From assembly GCF_014356525.2 (NCBI RefSeq), contig NC_052507.1, forward strand, positions 46,919,992 to 46,983,991: a stretch of 64,000 bases of DNA. Direction: 5' to 3'. Shown piece by piece: positions 1 to 9,857 of this stretch. The notes beneath the pieces were generated by a model that searched no databases, was not told the DNA's origin, and saw nothing but the letters and a program-made list of their open reading frames with translations. How positions within the stretch are numbered: position 1 is the stretch's first letter; every line of letters starts with the position of its first letter. The translations under genes were made by a program, and so were the position numbers. This DNA comes from Nilaparvata lugens. Taxonomy: Eukaryota > Arthropoda > Insecta > Hemiptera > Delphacidae.

Positions 1-267
1 TTTCTTAATCATAGGAAAGGATATGCGGTCAAGAAGTGGAGCAATTTTTAGAACAGGAAACCATAAACAGCTTTACTCGCAAACTTATTATTTATATACT
101 TTTCTCATTGGAAATATACATATCGTCTCCTAACGATAAAGTCGGCTTATCCATAAGGAAATATCCTACACAATCCCGTTTTTTGCATGTTGGGGAGATA
201 AAAAAAATTTAATAAATTGCGGTAAATCTTCTTCAATGTGTTAGAAGCTCTCACACACTCAGTAGTG

Positions 268-1690
268 ATGTCACTATACTTAGAGTTGGAAGAACTCCTG
301 AATATGGAGGTGGTTAACATTGATGATGAAGCGGTATGTACTCTATGAGAACTTTTCCTCTATCTATATTCACTTCATTATAAGTATTCAATATTTATGT
401 ATAAATATTCATATTTATTTATACATACTTCATTATTAGTAGATGAGAAGTATGGATTTGATACTCTCTCTCTCTTGTCATGCTCTAGTCAATATAGTCA
501 TACCTAATTACATTCAGTCATGCTCAATTACATTTAGTCACGGCCTATTTGATGTTGATTTATAGCAGAGAGAGATATGTGTGAGAGAGAGAGAGAGGCA
601 ATCTAGTGACAGATTTAAGTGAAACGAATTTCTGTTAGATTTAAGTGAAACGAACTTCTTACTATCATAAATTCTAGATGTACTTGACAACTAGGATGAG
701 ATTTTACCATTCTTTCAATACATATCCAGCAGTAACATTCAAATCCCATCTTTTCCTTTTAAAACTCTTCATGTTGTGTGTGTGTGTGTGTGTATTCAGC
801 ACAGTTGAATATTCTTTTGGAAGAATAATAATGAATTCAAAGTTGTCTTCTGAATATATATTGATATAAATTAAATCATTTTCACCAAATCTTACATTCT
901 TAACATAGAACCAATCAAACTGAAAAACATTATGGTAATGCTTTAATAGGATATATCTCCAATGAAAGTTCATTGAAAATTGGCATATCAAAGTTTGTCA
1001 TTTCTTATTACAGTTTTCACTCATCTCACAGCACAATGTAGCAACATTTATAGATAAGGATATACAAGCTTACTGTGAGACAACCTTGGACGTTATCATT
1101 ACGCACCAATTCTCCTCTTGGTGGATGATTAACATGTTTCAAAATTTCACTTCAGAGACCTTACAAGGAGGAATGCGGTTCCGGTCTATATATTCAAGCC
1201 CACCCCACCATTTTGAAACCATATGCTAGTACTGAATATTAATTTGTCTTACCAACTCTACAAGGTTCAATTCATTTTTGCATACTTTGAAATGTAAAAT
1301 TGGAATGCATTCTATTACTGTTTAATCCATAGTATTTTTCTTTCTTTACAGCTAGCTGAGAGTAATAGTATTGGTTTGGAGGAGTGGTTGAGGCGACTGG
1401 ATGCACCGGTCGCTTCTCCACCACCAGCATCCCCACCAGCAGCATCTCCACCGCCAGCCATCCAACCACTGGCAGCATCCCCACCAGTAGCATCCCCACC
1501 GGGACTTTATTTGCACTGTATTTTATTCTATATTCCATGTTTCATATCCAATTATTCTGTATGTCTATATTATTCTATATTTGCACTGTATTTTATTCTG
1601 TATTTCTATATTACATGTTTCATATCCAATTATATGATTATTATTATTATTATCCAACATTTGTTTTTATTTCACCACCTGTTGATTTAG
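268..1690 (+). CDS. possible two-exon frame with Pro/Ala repeat, unrecognised
   Basis: ATG at 268 opens 22 codons (MSLYLELEELLNMEVVNIDD and EA) ending at a good donor, gcg/gtatgt (333/334). An acceptor with a pyrimidine run, tttctttacag, ends at 1351. The next frame, in phase, reads LAESNSIGLEEWLRRLDAPV followed by SPP-type repeats, and stays open to 1690. The two acidic, leucine-rich halves fit together well. The last third falls in an AT-rich tandem repeat and is unlikely to be real protein. No family is recognised. Transposon fragments nearby suggest it may belong to a mobile element; chance is also possible. Confidence 0.22.
774..794. repeat. (TG)n microsatellite
   Basis: About ten TG dinucleotides in a row, in otherwise AT-rich DNA between the two candidate exons. 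Confidence 0.9.
1417..1502. repeat. 15-bp imperfect minisatellite coding Pro/Ala/Ser
   Basis: Repeats of the type gcatccccaccagca, read in the plus frame as Ala-Ser-Pro-Pro. About five imperfect copies occur right after a plausible splice acceptor. The repeat keeps frame, as in a low-complexity protein linker. Confidence 0.7.
1506..1636. repeat. AT-rich tandem duplication, period about 70 bp
   Basis: The block beginning ttgcactgtattttattct and ending catatccaattat occurs twice in tandem, with small differences and an inserted tgtctatattattctat between them. Confidence 0.75.
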
Positions 1691-2089
1691 TATATATAAG
1701 AAACAGCTTAAACCAAGCACTAGTCTCAAGATGCATATCACACCCTGCACTATATGACTATCCATAAATGTTTCCAAGAGAAATTTACTATAGGAGTTGA
1801 TGACAATTTTTGATAGTGCAGGATGTGCCTTGTACTCTTAACTATTGTTCCCACAATATACCTGTTTGATTACAATAATGACAAATTCTACCCTTCTTAT
1901 AACTCCTATACTATGTATACTGTAGGAACAATAGTTGATATATTTTACAGTTTGAAAACCTGGAAGCATTGTATGTGTCAAACTATTGGATATAGGAAGA
2001 AGTTGAGAACCCCAACATAGATTTGAATTATGAAATTAGAATCAAGCTAGATGTTCTAGAGCATAACCCCAGTAGGAATAAGGAAAGAG

Positions 2090-2344
2090 TTATTTTCTGT
2101 ATCTGATTGCCTTGACCACATCATCAGCTGACTTGCTTTTAATTGGTATAGCAAAGGCGAACTTACTAAGACAATTGATAATAGTAATTATGTATCTATT
2201 ACCTTTGTTCTGTTGAGCATATGGTATCATCTCAACAAGGTCAGCTTGATAGAGGTCATAAAGACCTTTGACTGTAACCTTTCTTGTTGGGAAGTTCCAA
2301 CAAGCTTGCTTGTGCAGCTCTTGTGCTAATACTGTCTTATCCAT
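2090..2344 (-). pseudogene. retroviral-type integrase core fragment of a transposon
   Basis: An 84-codon minus-strand frame with the pattern ELHKQACWNFPTRKV, then LYQADLVEMIPY, then a segment ending SKFAFAIPIKSK. This is the start of the RNase-H-fold integrase core (first catalytic Asp in QADLV) as found in Polinton/Maverick and related insect elements. Only the N-terminal part of the domain is present; the later catalytic Asp and Glu are missing, so it cannot be active. The adjoining sequence in both directions is AT-rich and unrecognised. Confidence 0.7.
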
Positions 2345-2649
2345 ACTGGATATATGAACTTGCTAATTAGCATTTATATAGGCATCAGGCTGTTGAGCTC
2401 AACCATCATGAACTTCCTACATGGTATGATAAAGACAAGTTTATCATAGAAGGATGCTTCCTATTGTATTTACTATACCTTAAATGTCTAAGAGTGCTTA
2501 CTCTAGAAGTTGAAGGGTGTATGGAATAAGATGTACAACATATTTCTCTTGAAATAACACACTCTCTCTTTTATTGATACATAACATAATATATATAAAC
2601 TGAGCATTCATATGAATAATGAGATTATTTACATTACAATTCAATAGAT

Positions 2650-2943
2650 TCAGTCCAATATATCGAGAACTATCCAGTGATATAATTCACCCAATCTATC
2701 ACTTATTTCGCAGAATCCTCTGCTGAATGAGAATTTCAAGATGGCTGCTCCCTCGCATAGGTCGGTATAGCTTAACACTTCGGCATCATGAAAGATGGAT
2801 GTTAGTGTCTCTAGAAAGTTTTGAGCCGTTCCAAACGGTTCTGGTAGGTCCTTATCTCCAAACTTCAGAAATGGTTGTACAATCCATTGGTTGCTGGTTA
2901 CTAGTAGACAGTCTCCACACTCACACATATCTGCTTGCTCCAC
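2650..2943 (-). CDS. unrecognised 97-codon frame near the transposon fragments
   Basis: An open frame of 97 codons on the same strand as the two transposon-derived frames around it. It contains CECGDC and a hydrophobic end, but no family is recognised. It could be part of the decayed element or chance. The plus strand opposite carries a GTAGCTGGAGT-type short repeat at about 2985-3045. Confidence 0.15.
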   Translation of the reverse strand: MEQADMCECGDCLLVTSNQWIVQPFLKFGDKDLPEPFGTAQNFLETLTSIFHDAEVLSYTDLCEGAAILKFSFSRGFCEISDRLGELYHWIVLDILD

Positions 2944-3173
2944 TGCAGGCTGATGTTGGCACTGGGTCTGGCACAGTGTTAGGAGTTGTAGTAGCAGGAG
3001 TACTAGCTGGAGTAGTAGCTGGAGTTCTAGTTGTAGCTGATGCTAGTTCTTTACAGCACGGTGCACAGACCTCAACTGATGATGACCGCTTCCAAAAAGT
3101 CTTGCGATGTGAATGTAGGGTGAAGACATGTGCGCAGTGGATTTGTTAACACTTCCGGGCATGAGGTATGATG

Positions 3174-3725
3174 TCACTTTTCAAGCAATTTTCTCAGAAT
3201 GCTGTACTGGGATGCATCACCATCTATTTTATAGTCATTTGATAAGGGACGTGACTGTTTAGCAGGGATAGTACTGCTTCCTGACTCATTGACGTTATCA
3301 ATGAGCTCATCATGTGATGAGGAATGTAGCCGTTTAGCTGTTGTAGTACTGCTAGCTGCCTGAACCTTGGGAATTTCTTGAGAGTCAATCATCTCTTCCT
3401 CCATATCATAATCCTCCTCCTCCTCCTCCTCCTCCTCCTCCTCCTCCTCCTCTGCCTCCTCATCAATGTGTGCTAGAGTGGGGATCTTGTAATGTCCATG
3501 TGCAAGAGTTGTAATTCCATCATCTAGAATATACCTCTTCTCATCAGCTTTGCTCAATGCCTTCTTTCTCATGACTTGAGTCATGATCTGATGTTTCCTA
3601 GTGCCAAACATCACTTGTTCTCTATAGATATCCTCATCACCATATAGACAATCTAGATAGTCTTGGAAGCCTATGTAACGTTCAGCATGTGCCCAAGACA
3701 CAATGTACCACTCCTTGCAGAACAA
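3174..3725 (-). CDS. 183-codon frame with poly-Glu tract, probably element-encoded
   Basis: The N-terminal part has a dense conserved-looking block, including MTQVMRKKALSKADEKRYIL and TLAHGHYKI. This recalls the C-terminal tail of proteins encoded by large insect DNA transposons, possibly the Polinton family-B DNA polymerase; that link is from memory and weak. A run of about 16 Glu/Asp follows, produced by a TCC microsatellite, then a Ser/Thr-rich tail ending in ILRKLLEK. It shares strand and neighbourhood with the integrase fragment 0.8 kb away. No start context supports the annotated Met, so the frame may be the 3' end of a longer gene lost upstream. Confidence 0.4.
   Translation of the reverse strand: MFCKEWYIVSWAHAERYIGFQDYLDCLYGDEDIYREQVMFGTRKHQIMTQVMRKKALSKADEKRYILDDGITTLAHGHYKIPTLAHIDEEAEEEEEEEEEEEEEDYDMEEEMIDSQEIPKVQAASSTTTAKRLHSSSHDELIDNVNESGSSTIPAKQSRPLSNDYKIDGDASQYSILRKLLEK
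3411..3452. repeat. (TCC)n microsatellite coding poly-Glu on the minus strand
   Basis: About fourteen uninterrupted TCC triplets. They create the acidic tract of the overlapping minus-strand frame and are probably length-polymorphic. Confidence 0.95.
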
Positions 3726-3816
3726 CTCCTTTTATACCCCAGTTCAAGATCAGTAGGGAATTTTTTCCCTTTTCCTTTTTCCCATTTATTCCCGATTTTA
3801 TGTGTTTTTAAATTCA

Positions 3817-3869
3817 AAAAAAAAAAAATTTTTTTTTATTTATTTTTTTTTAATTTTTTTTTTTTTTTT
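3817..3869. repeat. poly-A/poly-T low-complexity run
   Basis: A13 followed by T-rich runs, immediately before the minisatellite. Confidence 0.9.
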
Positions 3870-4137
3870 GAGGTTAGGTGTGGTTGACCTAGATGACCTT
3901 GAGGTTAGGTTTGGTTGACCTAAATGACCTTGAGGTTAGGTGTGGTTGACCTAGATGACCTTGAGGTTAGGTGTGGTTGACCTAGATGACCTTGAGGTAG
4001 GTGTGGTTGACCTAGATGACATTGAGGTGGGTGTGGTTGACCTAGATGACCTTGAGGTTAGGGGTGGTTGAGCTGGATGACCTTGAGGTTAGGGGTGGTT
4101 GACCTGGATGACCTTGAGGCGCCTGGATGACCTTGAG
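3870..4137. repeat. 31-bp minisatellite, about 8-9 copies
   Basis: The unit gaggttaggtgtggttgacc plus tagatgacctt is repeated with few changes. Later copies lose or change bases (aggtaggtg, aggggtgg, gagctgg). On the minus strand each unit contains AGGTCA-TCT-AGGTCA, two hexamers in direct orientation three bases apart. Confidence 0.95.
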
Positions 4138-4139
4138 AT

Positions 4140-4181
4140 AAAGGTGGGTTCTGGGACACTTGTGTCCCAGAACCCGCCTTT
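4140..4181. repeat. 42-bp hairpin-forming inverted repeat
   Basis: Two 20-bp arms (aaaggtgggttctgggacac and its complement) around a 2-nt centre, with a single T/C difference. It sits directly at the end of the minisatellite. Confidence 0.95.
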
Positions 4182-6171
4182 TTATACTACTCAAGACAAA
4201 CCTATTGATATTGATAGATGACAAGTAAATTCTAAAGTTGTCAATTTAAATTGAGCTACATGTTAGTTTACATCCAAATTTTCGTCCCTTAGCTTTTGGT
4301 TTCAAGCTAAGATAGAAATCATATAATGGTAGTCAATAATCAAAGTGATTGAATAAACTCTATTCAGATTTATGCAAATTCACATTAAAATGATCCCATT
4401 CTAATATTTATGATTGTAGAGTTTAGGACATGTGAAATCAGCCACAATAAATGTTATACTATTATGAATGGACTCTTATGTATGAATGGATGGACTTCCA
4501 TGGAAGAAAGAATTAGTGATTGGCTGCTTTTACACTTTTGGATGAGTGAAACGAAAAGTAAGCGACAAGCTATGCCCAAAATTCCAGAATAATTAAGAGA
4601 TCCATGGATACCAGAGTCATCAAATTCTGAATCAACCTAAGTTGGAATTTAATCTTCAATTGCCAAATCAAAAATAACATGATCACTGCTAATTTGATAA
4701 CTGTCAACGGGAAATATTAATTGCCAATGAATGAAGTCAAAGGCGACTTTTAAGCCCTGCCCCATATCCTACAAAATTCGCTGCAATTAGACTACTCTTC
4801 TACAGAGCACTTCCAACACATCAATTAATTATTCGAATGATTTGACTCAATGATTTTCTACCAAGTTGTGGCCTAATCTAAAAAACGAATATAACAATTT
4901 TGGTAGGATTTACATTATAAATGTTCCACAAAAATAATTTAATCTTTTAATTTCCATAGCGAAGCACGGGTGTCCTGTTAGTATCTCTATACTTATAAAA
5001 GGCTAATAGTTCAGGAGCTAGCTTACATTGAGCATACATGAGAGAGGCAGAGAATTTGACTTTGGATTATTGTTAGGGGGTCTTTAGTGTATATGAAACT
5101 CGATGTCGTCACGTCCCAGGGTGGTCGACTGATTGGGTGGGAGGGGGGTAAGTTGTAAAAAACGTGCGCTTATTAAATCGCCTGTCCTGCAGTTACTATT
5201 CATAGTACAGCTTTGACCTTTCTCTCAATATTATGTACTTATAACTGGCTTTCAATGTGGTCCTCTACATTTTTGCGATAAACTACATAGTTTTTCCGCA
5301 AAAAAATAAAATATCTCAAAAAATGTATTTTTGTATTATGGACTTTTTGTTATTTCTTGAATATTTAAGTCGTTAGCCGACTTAGAGGAAAAGGCTCCGA
5401 ATAAAAGTTGTAGGCCGTTTCTTCCTGAATTCAATGATATATACAGTTTGGGGGTTACGATCATAGATGCGGCGGTGGGAGGGGGATAAGTAGCACTGTT
5501 ATGCTGCGGTGCGGTCCTCCCCCATGATTAATGCGCGCGTAGTGGCCTGTCTATCAAATCGCTCCTACTATTCTATGCATTCAAATTATGTATTTCAGCA
5601 ACGCTATCTTATGTATTTTCGGTCGCTGAACACGATTTTTCAACTCTCAAGCCTCAATAATTGATAATTCTTATCATAATATACAAATTATGGTCAAAAT
5701 TACAAACTTCATCTCATTCTGCAAGGAAACTAAGAAATGACTGTTTGAAATAAACGAAATTCGAGTTTCAAGAAATATATTAAGATAGAAAATGATAATA
5801 TTTATATGTGATTATGTTTTATTGTTTTTATTTTAAATTAATTTATTGTGATGCGCTGCAGACTACATTATTAATTACACACTGGCCACGCTTACTTGAT
5901 ATAGTGGTCAGTTGATTTCCAAGAAATGTTTGTGGAATTTCTTAGTTCTTTATCATGGTGGAAATGGAATTCATCATCCATTCATTATCATGATAATTAT
6001 GTTTAATATGAAAATGTTAAACTTTCGTGAATCTTCAGTTTGTCGTGAACTTTTGAGAAAGTATATCCAATATAATAATAGGCTAGGTATATGTCAAATC
6101 AAAATGGAATGAAAATTTAAATATTCATTCAAATTATTTCTAACAGTATTATTATAATGGTATTTCATTAA
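4182..6171. other. non-coding AT-rich stretch with decayed repeats
   Basis: No coding sequence supported. Around 4957-4982 the sequence tttccatagcgaagcacggg resembles the 3' end of some insect Helitrons, weakly. Two loosely similar segments (about 5040-5290 and 5390-5620), both with a GGTGGGAGGGGG run and an AAATCGC motif, may be a very old duplication. Confidence 0.3.
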
Positions 6172-6325
6172 TGTGACATGGGTAGTATTTGATTACTTAT
6201 TTATTGATTGATTTTTTTGTGTTTTAGATTTAAGATTTTTTTTCAGGAGAAAAGACTCTGATATTAGAATAATAATTTCCGTAGTTGGACTTTAGTGAGA
6301 TAATATATAATTTAGTGAGTAAGTA
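6172..6325 (+). mobile_element. inverted fragment of LTR 5' end (154 bp)
   Basis: The sequence starts TGTGACATGGGTAGT and is nearly identical to the reverse complement of 7994-8146, the first ~153 bp of the minus-strand LTR. It therefore points the opposite way from the LTR. Its inner end abuts the break in gag at 6326-6332. Confidence 0.9.
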
Positions 6326-6331
6326 CGCCTC

Positions 6332-7024
6332 TTACAAGGTTTTTGGGGGATGAAGTTGTAGGGTTATGGACGTGGAACCAAATAATCCTCGAATGAAAGC
6401 TGTCAAAACCGTTCTATCTAGTTGGAGGCGAGCGTATTTAGCTTCTGCAGGATGATCGTTGGGGATTGGTATTGCCTTTAAGCCTAATTCTCGACAGCGA
6501 TCCGCATACGCGCGTATTGGCTCATTCCAGTGTTGTTTAATCGCACTCAACGCGAATAAATGACTTTCAGGTTCTCGTAACTCTTTGAATCTTTCTAGAA
6601 GAAATTTTTCATACTTGACAAAAGTTGCTCCCTCAGATAATAATTCGGGATGAGTGTTCAAACAGACAGACGCAGCCCCAGATGTTTTTAATTTACATAT
6701 GAGCTTTTTATCGTTATCAGACCAATTACCAGACTGTGCTACAAATTTTAAATTTTGAATAAATTCCTGCACTTTTTGTCCACCTTCTGCACCTGAAAAT
6801 GTTCTTACAAGTGATTGTAAACCTAAATCCTTACGTACTAAGGTTGTTGGTCAAACCTGTTGACTGTTTGAAGCATTAACAGTGTCTAACTCTTGCTGTA
6901 ATCTAGCTTTTTCTAAGTGTTCACGTTCCGTTTGTGCCCTAAGTTGTCTCAATTGCTCTTGTAAACACTCTATTTCTGATCTATCAACATTTTGAACAGG
7001 TAGATCAGGTTGTACTTCATTCAT
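6332..7024 (-). pseudogene. LTR-retrotransposon gag, broken and truncated
   Basis: The minus frame starts at ATG 7024, has a Gln/Glu-rich coiled-coil start, an in-frame TGA at about 6854, and then stays open from 6772 to 6332. The open part has the helical capsid pattern of Ty3/Gypsy-like Gag, with a conserved Trp (SGNWSDNDKK) and a RCRELGLKA segment. It ends abruptly where an inverted LTR fragment begins, so matrix and capsid parts are present and nucleocapsid is absent. The start lies about 230 bp after the primer-binding-like site, a normal leader. It is a non-functional relic; the stop could be a CGA-to-TGA decay. Confidence 0.75.
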
Positions 7025-7257
7025 CTTGAAGGGTTGACTTGAAATCTTAAATTTTGAATGGTTTCTGTGAAAAATCTTATTTCTATTAATCTAACAATTC
7101 TATTTCCATCTAAGATCTGATTATAATAAAGTAATCAACATTCACTTTCTCAATTTAATCTATTTTTCAATTCAAATTTTCTATTATTTTCTCGTTTCTA
7201 ACAGTGAATTTTTGTCCCATGACTCCGAACTGGTTCGATAGACATTTTTGCAGTCTA

Positions 7258-7275
7258 TCCCACCGCACGCCACCA
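7258..7275 (-). other. primer-binding-like site after the LTR
   Basis: On the minus strand TGGTGGCGTGCGGTGGGA begins four bases after the LTR end (TTACA). Position and TGG start fit a tRNA primer-binding site. I cannot name the tRNA. Confidence 0.55.
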
Positions 7276-7279
7276 GTTT

Positions 7280-8146
7280 TGTAACCGCCCTTGATGGGGG
7301 TTGAAGATATCTTATTACTACTTCAAGGGAGTCATGGGAACTGGATAGACAACAACATTGTATTTCCTAAAGAATTTCTCATTTAAATTGTCAATTACTT
7401 GCAATTTAAAGAACGAATATGCAGTACATTTTATCAAAATATTATTCCTACAAGAACTACCTGCCAATAAGATCCTGTTAACTAGAAATTTTACTACAAC
7501 AAGAATTTTACTAATTAGGGTCTCGGCCGGGTGAAAATGTTCTATAAGGAGCTAGAAATTTAGGCACTTACCCACAGCTATCACTCCCACCGTAATCCCA
7601 AACCACAGGACACTCACATATATCATAATGCCGGAAAAATAACTTAACTTTTTGCAATACGGTTTGGATTTTGATCCGCTCGATACCTCGGTTGTTTAAC
7701 GACTGAAGGTTTTCCGTCCGGAAAACCTCCCCCTCTCCACGTCAGTGTGCCAGAAGGCCTAACTGCTGCTATTGGAAGAGTCAGTTCTCACGAGATTCGG
7801 CAAGCGGGTACTTGCCAGGTCTGTGAAAATAGTATTCCTCTGTGAAAATATCTACAGGCTACCAAACATCCGCCTTGTCCTTGTCTCGTGGAGCCGCCTC
7901 ATCCGCGAGAACTAGCAAATATCCCTGAATTTGCTGGTTCCCAGAGTCGTTTAGACATAAGTTAGCAGAATCTTATTGTCGCTGCAAAAATACTACTTAC
8001 TCACTAAATTATATATTATCTCACTAAAGTCCAACTACGGAAATTATTATTCTAATATCAGAGTCTTTTCTCCTGAAAAAAAATTTAAATCTAAAACACA
8101 AAAAAATCAATCAAAAAATAAGTAATCAAATACTACCCATGTCACA
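7280..8146 (-). mobile_element. long terminal repeat, about 867 bp
   Basis: On the minus strand it begins TGTGACATGGG (8146) and ends GGTTACA (7280), giving TG...CA ends. A polypurine tract lies immediately before it and a primer-binding-like site immediately after. It contains a 9-bp perfect hairpin (ggttttccg/cggaaaacc, about 7709-7728). A second copy, missing the last ~267 bp, is at 16680-17280. Confidence 0.8.
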
Positions 8147-8160
8147 CTACCCCCTTCTTC
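8147..8160 (-). other. polypurine tract next to the LTR
   Basis: On the minus strand GAAGAAGGGGGTAG directly precedes the LTR start, as expected for priming plus-strand DNA synthesis at a 3' LTR. The second copy, at 17281-17293, has one G fewer. Confidence 0.7.
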
Positions 8161-8221
8161 GCAAAAGGGTGACTATCCCTTCCGATTACTTCTCACTTCA
8201 TACTTTTGATTGCTTTTCACT

Positions 8222-8908
8222 TCACACTTGCCACAATAACACTTTGCTGTACTGCACTGGTTGAGCGGTGTCGACCAAAGGGATGGAGTTGCTTGGTGGT
8301 GGAATCGCAGTTGGGGGCGCTGAGTTGAGTGGCTTGGCTGCTACAGGTACTGTTGCCGGTTCCGGGCCTGCTGGACAGAGCACGCGCCTCCATCGTGGTA
8401 GTGAAGTTGGCGTACGACCACACACCAGGAAGTAGCACCTCTCGTACAAGTAGTAGGCTTTCAACAGCCCCAGGAAAAGGAGCGTCAGTCCTCCGCAGAT
8501 GAACTTCATGGTGTTGTCCTCGGCCGACGTCGGTTGCAGCTTCTCCGTCTGCTGCACAGCATACATGAGATTGGAGATAGCTATCTCATCCACGCCCATC
8601 GGTCCAGGGGAGAGTTGGCCTCCTTGTCGCTCTAGTACGCTCGTTGTCGTCTCCTTGTAACTCCGTTGTCGTCTCCTTTTCGCCGAAGAGTAGAGCTGAG
8701 ACACGATGGATGGATAATAGTGTCTGTGGCTGATCGGGCACAGAGTGATTGGCCCACATTTCTGTAGCATCTCGGAAGAGAAGGTAGCGTAGTGGTTTCG
8801 ATCCTGGAAGATGAGTAGCAAAAGATGATTCAGCTCATAACGCACTGAAGAATGGAAGAATGGCTGCTTTAGTCTGGCACTGGTAGTGTAGTGAGTGGTC
8901 TGGAACAC
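8222..8908 (-). CDS. env-position membrane protein frame of LTR retroelement, copy 1
   Basis: A 228-codon minus-strand frame ends 60 bp before the polypurine tract, the place of env or a third ORF in Gypsy-like elements. It has a Cys-containing N-terminal half, a basic RRRQR stretch, one strong hydrophobic segment (FICGGLTLLFLGLLKAYYLY) and a long Pro-rich tail. That layout fits the C-terminal end of an envelope-like protein with its membrane anchor and cytoplasmic tail. An acceptor-like cttccag at about 8804 could mark the start of a spliced exon. No close family is recognised, and the upstream ectodomain is not visible. The assignment rests on position and the membrane segment. Both copies remain open. 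Confidence 0.45.
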   Translation of the reverse strand: MFQTTHYTTSARLKQPFFHSSVRYELNHLLLLIFQDRNHYATFSSEMLQKCGPITLCPISHRHYYPSIVSQLYSSAKRRRQRSYKETTTSVLERQGGQLSPGPMGVDEIAISNLMYAVQQTEKLQPTSAEDNTMKFICGGLTLLFLGLLKAYYLYERCYFLVCGRTPTSLPRWRRVLCPAGPEPATVPVAAKPLNSAPPTAIPPPSNSIPLVDTAQPVQYSKVLLWQV

Positions 8909-9474
8909 TTTTTACCTTCACCTAAAAGTCTGGTGCAACAATCATTAAAGTTCTATCACAACAGTCACAGTTATCACAAAGATACGGGAAGTGCCAGTCC
9001 CAAATAATATTGTTCGTTTCTAGCTCTCTGGGGGAAGGGATAACCGACCGAGCCCTTCATAATTTTTACTGATCTAACATTAACAAATCTATACCTAATC
9101 ATTTATCCAATCAAACTCAAATATAAACTCAAACTCCAATATAAATTCAATCCTAGAATAATGATCATTTCAAAGCAAAATCTATATAAGTACTAATAGC
9201 CTAATTCATTTCCAAAGTCCTAGTCAACCTTTAATGTAATAGCAATATCATTTTCAACTCTAATACTAAAGTTCTATAGAAATTACTCTCAAGTACTTCT
9301 GCACCTAATTAACAATAAGAACACATAATTATCTATTAACTATCATCTATAATAAAAATTCCATTCAATCAAGTAGATAACATCAAAATAGTTTCCTTCC
9401 AATAATACCAAACAATAGTATCAGAATATCCTTGTCTTCATAATTCATTCCTATACTTTAATTCATTCATAATA

Positions 9475-9857
9475 TCTAGAATATAAAGTTTAGCCTGTGA
9501 TATTTTATTGATTTCAATTATTGTTCTATTTTTATATTATATTTTTTATCGCTCTTTATATATTTTTTGCCTCGCTTTATTTTTTGCATTATTTGTGTAA
9601 TATATGTATGAAACGTTTATGGTGTGCAATTTATTTATTATTCCTCAACACTATTGTATAAGTATCATATTTATATATATTTATTTTTTATTGAATTACA
9701 AGAGTTATAGGAGAAGCCCATATCTAGGCCTATCAAGATTTTTTAAGACTGAATACTATTAGAAAACCACGACCTAATTATATCAAATCTCATGCTTTAC
9801 CGACTGATGCCAAGCAGGAGGCTAATCGTTATTTAAATATAAAGAATAACGTGACAT
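9475..9857. repeat. 0.38-kb duplicated block L, copy 1
   Basis: Matches 16304-16678 (start ctagaatataaagtttagcc, end aataacgtgaca). Here it follows segment A; in the second copy it precedes A. It contains TGTGATATT... to ...GTGACA, so it could be an LTR with TG/CA ends, but no primer-binding site or polypurine tract supports that. Confidence 0.9.

Larger units (their letters stand above)
7547..9474 (-). repeat. 1.93-kb duplicated segment, copy A
   Basis: Nearly identical in direct orientation to 16680-18603. It covers the proximal two thirds of the LTR, the polypurine tract, the env-position frame and about 570 bp of AT-rich sequence beyond it. Differences are a few substitutions and small indels (for example near 8766 and 8850). 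The high identity implies a recent duplication. Confidence 0.92.

Noticed and set aside
7547..9474. Segment A and A' as a pair of 1.93-kb LTRs bounding 9475-16679
   Set aside because: The ends are not TG...CA, and the true LTR (7280-8146) with its polypurine tract and primer site lies partly inside A.
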